Source of the DNA: Linderina pennispora
Taxonomy: Eukaryota; Kickxellomycota; Kickxellomycetes; Kickxellales; Kickxellaceae
NCBI RefSeq assembly: GCF_002104995.1
Contig: NW_024468269.1
Location: 1 to 64,000, forward strand
Direction of reading: 5' to 3'
DNA length: 64,000 nucleotides
The notes beneath the pieces are model-generated. The model did no database searches, was not told the origin of the DNA, and worked only from the letters and a program-made list of their open reading frames with translations. This document shows, one piece after another, positions 30,701 to 40,005 of this stretch. Both the position numbers and the translations under genes were made by a program. Every line of letters begins with the position of its first letter. Positions within the stretch are counted from its first letter, which is position 1.

Positions 30701-33026
30701 TCAGCGCGTGCGTGTCAGCGCAGGTTCGCTGCTGCTGGCAGCAGAATCGCCTGCAGCTGTACCACGCCTCTTGCGCAGCCTCTTTGTAGCCGGAGTGGCA
30801 CCAAAAACATTGGCAGCAATGGCTGTAGAACGACGGAACTGTTCAGGAATACCGCCTGAATCACAGAGTGACTGGAAAATGAGTCTGAAGTTTAGAACTG
30901 CTGCGAGGTCGCGGTTCAAGAGCCGAGACAAATAGGCCCGCCTGTATTGTGCCATGGCCCGCTTACATGACTCGCTTGTACAGTGGAGAAGGCCATGGCA
31001 CCTCACAGTTGGGTTCTTCGCTCTCTGGTAGGGCCGCGGGTTGGGACCATGCCGGAATGTCTGCAGCAACTTTTTGCAGCAGAACGGGCACATCGACGAT
31101 GTCCGGAATTCGTCGATCAGATAGACTTCAAAGCCATGGTGCTTGAACTTGTCGCGCCATCCCTTGCCACGGATCGGCGCATGGTGTCGGGCCATCGGCG
31201 CACTCCAACTGCCCATGATCAGCACTGGATCTGGACCGAACTTGCTCCGGAGTTTCGCGGCAAGCCTGTGGTCTGCACGGGCCTGGTTCATGAATGAATC
31301 AAGGCGCAGCTTGCGGTGAAGCAGGTACACCTTGGGACTGGTACTGACACCCGGATAGTCCTTACAGCGCCTCTGGTGCTGCTTGTTTGACTTAGTGGGC
31401 TGCTGCTCTGGTTACCTTCGCGCTGTCATCGTGTTGGCATAAAACGGTGCTAGGACACACTGCACAGATGCACGGACAGTAATGTAGGCACGGAATTTTG
31501 CTGGGCTAAGGGTCCGGCAGCAGTGCTTGGAAAGCTCTGCCTCTGCTCTGCGGACAGCATCTTTTGGGACTTGATCCTTTGTAGCCTGACGAATCCTGTC
31601 ATAGTGGCGCAGCTTGAGCTCCTTATTGCGCTGCTGCCGTGTGTAGCGGTAGAGCATTTTTTCACCTTCTTTCCCATTGCTGCTATTTTCGTGCATCATG
31701 TATAGCAAATCACCCCGACCTGGATCGATGAATACACAGCGGCCTTTCAGATTCTGCAGCTCTGGCTGTGGGATTTGGTGGATATAGCAACAGTCAGCTG
31801 TAGCATTGCCTCCCACAGAACCACCTCCTGCAGCACCAGCCTTAGGTACCTTGTCTTGCAGCAAAATGCATATCGTTACACCATCTGTTGTCGCCATTCC
31901 GTGGAATTTTCTATCGCCATGCGCCTTAAATGGCTTTGATGTTAGATCTGCGACCCGGCCTCACACATCCCACACAGATTGTGTGATCCCTTGGACCAGG
32001 TCGTGTGCACAGACTGGGGGTGCTGGTGCATATGCATTGCTAAGTGCTGCAACAGTGTCTGCTGCTGCCGCCGATGCAGCAGCAAGTGAATCAGCCGCTA
32101 CTGCTGCAGTTGCTGCAGTGGCCTCTGTTGCATTTGATGGCATCTTCGCTGCTTTGCGTGCAGCCTTCTTGGCCAATTTTTCGCCCTTTTCTGCTGCTTT
32201 CCTTGCCAAGCTGCTCATTCTCGATAAGCTGGCATAGGCGAATGTATGCATGCAGATGCTGAAGTGGATTTGCCTTGGCATCATAGTATCGGCTGTCTTT
32301 GGCAAATCTGTACTTGGCATCATAGGCATTAAGGACTGGTGCCAGCTTGTTGTAGATTGCAAGCATCTGTGGGGTGAGCACACTGAGATCAGGGTGCCTA
32401 GAGGCAACTGCCTGGCGGAGCTTCTGTGCAGGTGTATAAATATACACTTGACATGCATTATTGAACTCAGCCTTGGACACATTGCCCATTGTACTGTGCA
32501 GTGTGCTTTTGCGGCTGCGAATATCAATCAATTTGGCCAGAATCTGCTGTAGGCAAGTGCCATAGTGCAACACAATGTTGTTCTTATATGCTGTCATCAG
32601 CTCGGTATCCACGTATGTTGCTACTTGATTCATTTCGTGTATGCCATGTAGCTCGATATCGCCATTATGTAATAGATAATCATAAATATGATATATAACT
32701 ACATCACCGAAATCTGCACTCGACAGTTCTGACCTGTCCTTCCGGTTGACGAAATCCTCGGCAGATATGACAGTCTTCGCCTTCAGGTTGCGATAAATGA
32801 ATAAATAAATTGAGCGAAAGAATCCCTTTTTCACAAATATTGCAAGGTTAAAAGCATCATTGTCAGCTAGTTGATGGAGTAATATCCATCGTGCAAGCAT
32901 GTATGTATGCTCCTTGATGATATTGACGCTGTGTACAAATTGCTCTAGGCGGGGCAACATAGAATCATGGAAGCCAATACCACCAAGTGATGTCTTTATG
33001 ACAGTAGTGCTGTGGGTAATATTCAT
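30701..33026 (-). pseudogene. Fanzor (eukaryotic TnpB-like RNA-guided nuclease), disrupted
   Basis: The N-terminal part (from ATG 33026, MNITHSTTVIKTSLGG) is helical and ends where 148 nt present in copy 2 are missing (near 32210), shifting the frame. The frame then used runs to the end with TGA at 31960-31958 and TAA at 31414-31412; the TAA could lie in a 45-nt intron (31415-31371). The core shows FHGMATTDGVTICILL, RuvC-I FIDPGRGDLLY (Asp near 31725), the motif VYLIDEFRTSSMCPFC with a candidate RuvC-II Glu, a zinc ribbon (CPFC...CHGLLHCTSESC) and RuvC-III NRDLAAVLNF. The C-terminus is a basic tail. Fanzors are known as omega-RNA-guided DNA nucleases carried by eukaryotic transposons. All catalytic motifs remain, so inactivation looks recent. 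Confidence 0.85.
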
Positions 33027-33270
33027 TTGAGAAATTCAATAGGCAAGTAAGAAGAGAAATGATGCTGTTCAGTTTTGCTGTATTGCAGATGCATAGCATT
33101 AAGAACATTTTATTAAAAAATGATCTGGCTTGCATGGTTCTTAGGGCCCTTAGCACTGATACAGTCTCTTGAATCAGTCTATACAGACTGGGTCCATTGT
33201 GGCCCAAATACTACTGCTTACGCATGTTCATAAGACAAATTAATTTATAAAATAAACCCACAAATATTGC

Positions 33271-33690
33271 ATGGCCGCTAGAAGAGCTATATGGCCTTAT
33301 TCAATAGGTGCTCATAAATAAACATCCTAAGAGTGTTGCGCAGCCGGTGATGACCACCATGATGACACCATGGAAGTTATCAGGCCGACCGACAATGAGA
33401 GCAGCTCTTGCGCTGAACCAATGGAGATATCTAGTGGAGACCTGTGACCACTGCAATAACAACTTGTCGCCCTGGTTTCACCGATGAGGTCAGATGCCGC
33501 ACAAGATCAAAGGGAGTTTACAGAGCAAGTCACTCAGACCCGTGTTGAAGCTTAAGTTTTTTTTTTTAACCAATTCAAAAGGTTCTAGCGAACGGTCAGA
33601 CACTTTTTAGACTATAAAATCTTATATATAGGTAAGTAAAGATCATGGCCGCTGGGTGAACTACATGGCACCATTCAGTAGGTGTTCATA
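33271..33690 (+). repeat. Direct repeat pair at the left end of Fanzor copy 1
   Basis: 33271-33317 (ATGGCCGCTAGAAGAGCTAT then TATTCAATAGGTGCTCATAA) resembles 33645-33690 (ATGGCCGCTGGGTGAACTAC then CATTCAGTAGGTGTTCATAG). The first unit is inside the element leader and is present in copy 2; the second lies just outside the left end and is absent next to copy 2. It may be a leftover of a neighbouring, older copy. Confidence 0.5.
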
Positions 33691-33951
33691 GAGTAGGTGC
33701 ACACCTTGGAATTGCTTGTACACAACCCCAGCAGGAAACGCAACTGTAAATGGGATACAATGTTGCAGCTGCATAAATGTGCATGCTACTAAAGCACCAC
33801 AGTGCTACCGCTGCCGCTAGTATATATCCCGCTTCCGCCAAATGTAGACCAAGAATACTGCTCAAATCAAAAAGACAGCTGCGTGTGCTATCTTCAATAT
33901 CCTATGAAAACAAGTTCTTTTTAAATAAGAAAAAGGTGCGTGTCGGGCTTG
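33691..33951. other. Intergenic region between Fanzor copy 1 and YAF9
   Basis: A short gap after the Fanzor element and its flanking repeat. I see no gene, RNA or further repeat. Confidence 0.4.
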
Positions 33952-34605
33952 CTAGCGGGCTTGCTCGAGCGCAGCGATTTCCTGGCGCAGTTTGGCGATT
34001 TCGACTTCGGCCGTTTTCGACCGGTCCTTGTAGTCGTTGTACTGGCTTGTGACCTGCGCAACAGCCGACTCCAGCCTCTTGCACTCTGCGGCTTCCGACC
34101 CAAGACTGAAAATCTGCTGCCCCGATGCCTTGAGCGGGATCTCCGGCCCGCTGGCGCCTTTGGTCAGCATCTCAAAGAACTCCTCTGTCGGCTCGCTAAA
34201 AATAAGCTCGTCGTAAAAAAAGTTATTGACCGGCTTCCCCTTCGGCCACGACTGCACCTGCGACTCTGGCGGGTACAGCTTCAGCATGTGGTATAGGGAA
34301 ATGGGCTTTTCGCCCGATGCCGGCGGGAAGAATATCTTTGTGATGATTTCGAATTCGCCCCAGCCCGTCTCAGTCACCTCGTAGGGCGGGGATTTGAAGA
34401 CACGGTTGTTGTTCACGAACGTGTCGTGTAGTTTGAATTCGACTTTGTGGATGAAATACGAGATGTCTTGGTTGTTGGGTCCGCGCAGGAATACGGTCCA
34501 TTTGTGCGTGTGGTCGGTCTTCTTCGTCAGCAGCTCGGTTGCTATGTTGCCATACATAATCGGCTTGCTGATGACAACGCCCTTCATGCGCTTCCCGGCC
34601 TTCAT
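33952..34605 (-). CDS. YAF9: YEATS-domain protein Yaf9/GAS41 (NuA4 and SWR1 complexes)
   Basis: 217 residues. The YEATS domain spans about residues 8-130 and reads acylated histone H3 lysines: HTHKWTVFLRGPNNQDISYF, the FKLHDTF strand, then ETGWGEFEI and the Trp/Gly-rich pocket typical of the family. A C-terminal coiled coil (residues about 165-217, ending AKLRQEIAALEQAR) binds the shared Swc4 module in both complexes. Length matches yeast Yaf9 (226). The start MKAGKRMKGVVISKPIMYGN is the conserved beginning. The window also carries another NuA4 subunit gene, EAF7, at 60.5 kb. Confidence 0.95.
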   Translation of the reverse strand: MKAGKRMKGVVISKPIMYGNIATELLTKKTDHTHKWTVFLRGPNNQDISYFIHKVEFKLHDTFVNNNRVFKSPPYEVTETGWGEFEIITKIFFPPASGEKPISLYHMLKLYPPESQVQSWPKGKPVNNFFYDELIFSEPTEEFFEMLTKGASGPEIPLKASGQQIFSLGSEAAECKRLESAVAQVTSQYNDYKDRSKTAEVEIAKLRQEIAALEQAR

Positions 34606-35030
34606 TGCTGTCGAGTTGAAAATATGAACAAGGGTTTCAGAGATGCCGATTTCGGGGTTAGGGCGAGATCCGATCGTCTGGCAATGTCGCCAAAGGAAAC
34701 CCGTTTCGAGTTATGGTTCCATGCTTCAGATTGTGATCCGCCAACCCTTTTGCCGGGTGTTGGGCACGGCTTCCGCATAGTTCGCATTCCAGCTTGGGAA
34801 TACGGGACACAATGTGAGTGCTGAGGTTTAACCCACCAAAAACCGGGCCAATGCCTTTTTTAATAGCCGGAAAGGCGCTGACAACCTTGGAGTACAATGG
34901 CGTGCATGTATGCCAGACCTAGCGCCCCTCGCCGTTCACAGTTCACTGGACGTTGCATCTTGCCAGGTAAAGGCTATTAGCCGATAGGGGTAGCCAATGT
35001 CAGCGCACACCCGCACACCTCTCTTCACAT
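34606..35030. other. Intergenic region upstream of YAF9
   Basis: Promoter region of YAF9 (minus) and of the possible micropeptide (plus). Short open frames here have no distinguishing features. Confidence 0.35.
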
Positions 35031-35162
35031 ATGGGCTTTCAAAAGTCAGCAGTGCTTGACAGCCCTTCATACGAAACCTACGGCCAAGTAATCGCCATCA
35101 ACGAGCAGGCAGCAGCACGCTCTCTGCACAGCAGCTCGGTCGACGACCCGCTCTGGTGCTAA
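35031..35162 (+). CDS. Possible 43-residue peptide with a myristoylation-type start
   Basis: A complete small frame starting MGFQKSAVLDSPSYETYGQV and ending DDPLWC. Gly-2 and Ser-6 fit the N-myristoylation pattern (MGxxxS). The composition (Ser, Gln, Ala, Asp) is protein-like and the codons favour G/C in third position as in neighbouring genes. It is 63 bases from the end of the convergent UBAP1-like gene. It could instead be the last exon of a longer transcript or chance. Confidence 0.35.
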   Translation: MGFQKSAVLDSPSYETYGQVIAINEQAAARSLHSSSVDDPLWC

Positions 35163-35224
35163 GCTCCACAACAAAGCGCACGAAGGATAGGTTTTTTGTT
35201 GTCTAAAAATAACATCCACTTTTC

Positions 35225-36523
35225 TCAAAACGTATTGTCAATCAAGTAGTTGCTGGCCTTGTTTACATCGTAGTCGTACATCTCCAGCGCCTGGATGGCC
35301 TGGGGCTCGCTGAAACCCATGTTCATCAGAGTCCGCAATTGCTCGACGTGGCCGCCCTGGCCCGACGATGACGCGGCTGCCGGCTGCTCGGGCACATCCG
35401 GCGCAAAGTCATACTCGCTGAACGCCGGGAAGGGCTTTGGCGGCAGCGCCGGCGCCTGCGGGTCCTGCTGCGGCCGACGCGGGGGCATTGGCGGCTGGGC
35501 AGATATGCGACTAGCGCCGCTGGCTTCGCCGGGCTGGATCGGCTGGGATGTAGTGCTTGGCTGCCACTCGGCGGGCTTGGGTGGCAGGACGGGCCGGGCA
35601 GGCGTTACTGGCGACACTTCTGAGCGGCTGGGCAGGGAGCCGAATGAGGCCGAAAATGGTGTGTATGCGGAGTCGGGTGCGGGCATGTTCAGGCGCTGTG
35701 GGATTGGCTGCGGTGGCTGTGGCTGGATGCTGGCCAGGTTGACCAGCGGCGGCTGGGCTGCACCCATGGCCGGCATGGGCTGCGCTGACGACCCAGCGGC
35801 TGCGCCCTGCCCCGAAAACACAGTGGAGGCGGTGCTGGCAGCGCTGATTCCCACCGGCACGTACTGCTGAGGTATATTTGGCGACCCGAAAATAGGCTGC
35901 TGCACATAGTGCTGGTTCGCCGGCCCGTACTGCGTGGCCATCTGCCCGCTGCCTGCGCTCTGCGGGGAGGCAACCGCCGAATACGGCTGCGTGTTCTGCA
36001 CCCGCTGTGAGAACACATTTGGCGAGCTCGCATTCTGCAGCTGCTGCTGTTGCGGTGCTGCCAGCTGAGGCTCTGCAGAATGCGGCCGTTCGGTCGGTTG
36101 CGACGCTGCAAATGCCGTTGCGGGTGGTTCTGCGGGCTGTTCTGTACCCACTAGCGTCACAGGCCGCTTCTGCGCGCTGCTCGAGCTTTCCCCGATCCGC
36201 GCGCCGCCCGTCTCACTGCTGGGCTTGGATAGCGGCGTGACGTCGCCAAGGTCGGCCTCTTTGCCCTTGTGGCGGCTCTTGCGCGACGCTATCAGGTCAA
36301 CCATGTTCAGCTGTTGCTGCGCCTGCTTCAGCTGCTGGTACTGGTCCTCCTGCTTTTGCTTGGCAATGTCTTTCATAATCTTCTTCTCCAGGGAGAAATC
36401 GTACTTTGGAATTTGGTTCGGCGGCTTAAAGTCCCCGATAGACTCGAAGGGAAAGGCCACCGGTGTGGGAAGCTCAAACGGGAGCTCAAACGTGAGCCTG
36501 ACGCCCTGCACATACTCGCTCAT
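35225..36523 (-). CDS. UBAP1-like protein with UMA-type start and C-terminal UBA domain (ESCRT-I)
   Basis: 432 residues. The N-terminus (PFELPTPVAFPFESIGDFK, then YDFSLEKKIMKDIAKQKQ) resembles the UMA region and following helix of animal UBAP1, where YDFSLEKK also occurs. UBAP1 subunits complete ESCRT-I for sorting ubiquitinated cargo at endosomes. The middle is a long disordered Pro/Gln/Ser-rich linker with PPKPAEW and PPRRPQ proline motifs. The last 45 residues form a UBA domain (LRTLMNMGFSEPQAIQALEM, then DYDVNKASNYLIDN), with MGF in the ubiquitin-binding loop. The start MSEYVQG is chosen because the upstream part of the frame is unlike protein. It shares a 300-bp divergent promoter with the RRN6-like gene. 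Confidence 0.75.
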   Translation of the reverse strand: MSEYVQGVRLTFELPFELPTPVAFPFESIGDFKPPNQIPKYDFSLEKKIMKDIAKQKQEDQYQQLKQAQQQLNMVDLIASRKSRHKGKEADLGDVTPLSKPSSETGGARIGESSSSAQKRPVTLVGTEQPAEPPATAFAASQPTERPHSAEPQLAAPQQQQLQNASSPNVFSQRVQNTQPYSAVASPQSAGSGQMATQYGPANQHYVQQPIFGSPNIPQQYVPVGISAASTASTVFSGQGAAAGSSAQPMPAMGAAQPPLVNLASIQPQPPQPIPQRLNMPAPDSAYTPFSASFGSLPSRSEVSPVTPARPVLPPKPAEWQPSTTSQPIQPGEASGASRISAQPPMPPRRPQQDPQAPALPPKPFPAFSEYDFAPDVPEQPAAASSSGQGGHVEQLRTLMNMGFSEPQAIQALEMYDYDVNKASNYLIDNTF

Positions 36524-36824
36524 TTGTGGAAGCGCAAGTCTGGAAGTGAAGTAAAAAAAGGATGCGAGGAAATGTAGGAAAAGAGGGTTGGGCAAGTAGA
36601 GAAACAGACAGGCGTTGTCTACGGGCTTGGCAGGGCAACACCCCAGGAGCCTGGTGACATCGCGCTTTAACTGGTAGAGATCACGTGCTGCATCCCCTGT
36701 CGGATTAGCCACTGATATGTCAGCAGGCGCTGGAGGAGGAAATTGCATGCTGGCTCCAAAAATTTTCTTGTATCCCACACCTTGACTCCCAAGTTGTTCT
36801 TTCTGCGTTAATGCACACTCCATT

Positions 36825-39800
36825 ATGACGAGCAATGACGGTAGCAACGGCTTGCTCGAGTTTCCGTCGGCGGTCTGGCCCCTGCACTGTCGCGGGGGCA
36901 ACGGCAAGCTCGCTGGCCTGGTGCCGTTTGGCCAGGGCACTGCCGAGCGACTCCTACCGCTGATCGACGGCGACGGGCAAACGACATGGCAGCCGGCGTC
37001 AAAGTACCATAAGCCCGGCGAGGAATTCATTCTACAGAGCCACGATCCAGTTCTCTTGCGGCCGCGGACACGCATGCCAGGGTTGCTGAAGCGCCTGCAG
37101 CGGCAACCAACAGCAGCCAGCAGCTACAGCGAGGCAGTATCCTATCTGTCGGATATGCACAGGGAAATCGACATACCATCTGACCTGCTGAAGGAGTTGA
37201 TATATGAGGACCATGGCGATTCGGAGTGGGAGCGGGCTGGGGTCACTGATGGGAATACGATGGCTGTATGCCGACCAGAGCTAGACAGAGATGCGCCTAT
37301 CTCAGACGATGCCGCACGTAAGCTTGGATCAAAGTGGCAAGTACGGGAGCGGTTCCAGAAAAACGTCAAACGGGTGGATACTGCGGAGCCATGGGGCGAG
37401 GAGACACAGTATGCGTGGTCATCGAAGCACGAGTGGGCGCTGTATGCGGGCGGCGAGTGCGGGAACCAGCTCTTCGGCATGCCGCTACCGGAAATCAACG
37501 ACAGCGACCAAACCATATTCTCGACGGTTCGGCCTCGACAGAATGCTGGCTCGAAAGACGTGGATATCGTGCCGGCCCTTGAGCTGACGACGCCTATCAA
37601 ACAGATCGTGACGCGCAAAGAGCATCCCGGGTATGCCTGCGTGCGCACCATGAGCACGGTGGCTCTGCTGCGCGTCACCCAGAAGCCCAGCCAGTTCACC
37701 GGCGTGCCGCTGCTGGAGGCAGATGTTGCTGGCAATCCGTACTCGTTCGGCACCGGCGATCAGTGGACCAGCCATATGTCATGGAGCCCCTGGGATATGT
37801 CGCAGGCTGCGCTGGCGTCCAGTACCGGGAGCATGCGGATGTGGAACTTCGAGCTCAACAGCGACACACTTATAGAGGAGGAGCTGGACCAGCCGTGCCA
37901 GTGGAACACCTGCGAGTACTGGAACTCGCCCCGCCATATTCTGCGCGCGAACCCCGACGAGCTGTACTTTCTAGACACGCGCACCGACTGCAAGCGCGTG
38001 TCGGTTCTGGACCTGCGTGAGTCACGGTTTGCCTTCGAAGACGAGCTGCTCACGGCTGCAGTGCCGTCAGCCATGCACCCGATGCATGCGGTTGCGGCAT
38101 CCACGCACGTGATCCGGATCTTTGACCAGCGCTACCTGAAGCAGCCAATCATGGCATGGAAACACAACTGCCTGGGCGATGACCCGCCGGTGCTTCTGGA
38201 CACGGCGGTGCTGCCAAACTCCACATATAGCCGCGCCACAGTAGTGATGGCTGCGTCGCGCGAGTCGCTGGATGTGTCCAGCTACATATATGGCCAGGAC
38301 AGTGCTGCTGGCCCGTTTATTTCTATCGAGCAGCACATGCTGAAGGATGCGGCCCCGGTGTCGAATTCCTTCCGCACTGCGGTGCAGGAAGTGCTGGCAA
38401 CTGATCCGTTTGTGGATTCGGTGACGAGTGAAGGCGTTGTGAGAACTGACCAGCCGGTGACCATGCCAATGGCCGGCATGGTGCTGCACACGTTTCCCGA
38501 CCACTGCCATGACCATGTGCTGTCTGGCGTATGCGTCACTGTGGATGAAAGTAGTGCGGTGGTCGGCCGCCGCGTGTCGTTTCTTGCTGACACCGACAGC
38601 CAAATCTCCCAGACCACCTACGACAAGACCATTGAGAAGTGCTGGCATGACGCCAAGCTGTGCGACGATGGGTCGATTATCGACGGTCTGGGATTCATGC
38701 TCGATACAAAGGAGACGCGGGACCGCAAGAGCGAGTGGTATACCGATCTGATGCGCTCCCACGGCATTCCGTTCCGGCGCTTCAACGTCATAGAAAAGTA
38801 CAAGAGCCTGGTGGGTGTCGATGTCCAGGCCAAAGGCAGAAAGCACATGCGATACGGCAAGTTATTTAAGACACGCCCACCTCCAACTGTCGACCGCAAG
38901 GAAATATCGCTGTTTAATCTCGCCCGGATTGCTGCGTCTCCGGGTGCGACCAACTATGTCCCTGCAGACAAGCTGCCATCATGGACCGCTGACGGAGTGG
39001 CGCTTAGAGATGTTCTGCTGAGGATGGATCCGGCTGTGGTTGAGGATGTGTGGAAGCGCAACGGCATCGGTGGTTTGCGGGAGCTTGCCAGCAGCTCTGA
39101 ACGCAACAAGGCTGGCAGCAGCTCGATCAAGCTTCATCGCGACACATCTGAGGACCCCAGACACATTGCGGAGGCAGAGAGCAGCCTAAGGTCGATCTTC
39201 AATGTCCAGGACGCTGGTGCGCTGGCCGAGGCATTGGAACATGCTGCAGAGGACGTTGCGTTGGCTGACGTGCGTATAAGCACTGACCCAGGCCAAGCAG
39301 TCTCCGGAGACACGCCGGATCCAGTCAGTCTGCTCGAAGCCAAGGTCACCCAGCTGACAAAGCCCGCGCAGCTCCTGAAAAAGCTCTGGCGCTTTGACCC
39401 CATGACTGATGGCGACGGCAGCCAGACGCACCAGCCGCAGCCAGCGCTGTCGTACCACTCCAGCAGCCAAGCGGCGAAGCGCCAGAAGAGGTCCATGCGC
39501 ACAACAGCTACCGACACCCAAGACACGCAGCCGCTGACTGGGTCCCAGCTGCCGCTTACACCGGCGTCGCCGTTGTTCTCTGCAACCCGGGCCAGCCAGT
39601 TGCAGGGAGTGCCAGCTATAGCTCGTGCGACTCCGACTACCCAGGGGCCGCCAAAGGTGGTGTTCTCGCGGCATGTGGCGAATCTGGGTCTGCAGCCGGC
39701 TGGCAGGACGCAGGGGTCGGAGACGCAGCTGACAGTGCCCGACTTCTTCTCCCAGGTGCCAGCGCCGTCGCAGGCTACGACGCAGCCGGCGGTTGTTACT

Positions 39801-39866
39801 GCCCAGTCGCAGCGTGTTCCTGGCACAGTCAAAAAGAAAAAGAAAAAGCGCCGGTCTGGATTTTGA
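36825..39866 (+). CDS. RRN6: RNA polymerase I initiation factor, Rrn6/TAF1C-like
   Basis: 1013 residues, single exon. The central region (about 190-560) looks like a divergent WD-type beta-propeller: SWSPWDMSQAALASSTGSMR with MWNFE, then HPMHAVAASTHVIRIFDQR. A helical region and a Ser/Thr/Pro/Gln-rich tail follow. The extreme C-terminus KKKKKKRRSGF, preceded by VPDFFSQVP, is the short basic end shared by Rrn6 and TAF1C proteins. Rrn6 is part of the core factor that places Pol I on rDNA promoters, so it acts in the nucleolus. The name follows overall architecture and the tail; sequence identity in this family is low. Confidence 0.72.
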   Translation: MTSNDGSNGLLEFPSAVWPLHCRGGNGKLAGLVPFGQGTAERLLPLIDGDGQTTWQPASKYHKPGEEFILQSHDPVLLRPRTRMPGLLKRLQRQPTAASSYSEAVSYLSDMHREIDIPSDLLKELIYEDHGDSEWERAGVTDGNTMAVCRPELDRDAPISDDAARKLGSKWQVRERFQKNVKRVDTAEPWGEETQYAWSSKHEWALYAGGECGNQLFGMPLPEINDSDQTIFSTVRPRQNAGSKDVDIVPALELTTPIKQIVTRKEHPGYACVRTMSTVALLRVTQKPSQFTGVPLLEADVAGNPYSFGTGDQWTSHMSWSPWDMSQAALASSTGSMRMWNFELNSDTLIEEELDQPCQWNTCEYWNSPRHILRANPDELYFLDTRTDCKRVSVLDLRESRFAFEDELLTAAVPSAMHPMHAVAASTHVIRIFDQRYLKQPIMAWKHNCLGDDPPVLLDTAVLPNSTYSRATVVMAASRESLDVSSYIYGQDSAAGPFISIEQHMLKDAAPVSNSFRTAVQEVLATDPFVDSVTSEGVVRTDQPVTMPMAGMVLHTFPDHCHDHVLSGVCVTVDESSAVVGRRVSFLADTDSQISQTTYDKTIEKCWHDAKLCDDGSIIDGLGFMLDTKETRDRKSEWYTDLMRSHGIPFRRFNVIEKYKSLVGVDVQAKGRKHMRYGKLFKTRPPPTVDRKEISLFNLARIAASPGATNYVPADKLPSWTADGVALRDVLLRMDPAVVEDVWKRNGIGGLRELASSSERNKAGSSSIKLHRDTSEDPRHIAEAESSLRSIFNVQDAGALAEALEHAAEDVALADVRISTDPGQAVSGDTPDPVSLLEAKVTQLTKPAQLLKKLWRFDPMTDGDGSQTHQPQPALSYHSSSQAAKRQKRSMRTTATDTQDTQPLTGSQLPLTPASPLFSATRASQLQGVPAIARATPTTQGPPKVVFSRHVANLGLQPAGRTQGSETQLTVPDFFSQVPAPSQATTQPAVVTAQSQRVPGTVKKKKKKRRSGF

Positions 39867-40005
39867 GTCACGTGAACAGGGATTCTGTTTTCAAAACATG
39901 CTTTGCGCAGAATTCAAATCTCAGTTCCTTCTTCTTCCGCTAGGCTCATTCAATTACACCGTCTATTTGCATCTGCTTATCTAAGGAGTAACTATCTTTT
40001 TTGCC

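Larger units (their letters stand above)
30545..33640 (-). mobile_element. Fanzor element, copy 1 (about 3.1 kb)
   Basis: Boundaries are estimated from where similarity to copy 2 (54970-57156) fades. Left end near 33640 (AAGATTTTATAGTCTAAAAA shared), right end near 30545 (TTCTAGCA versus TTCTAGTA). It contains about 600 nt of shared non-coding leader, the Fanzor gene and a shared 3' tail. GCTAGAAC occurs near both ends in opposite orientation (left about 33578, right about 30556), a possible subterminal inverted repeat. No target-site duplication was identified. Confidence 0.7.
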
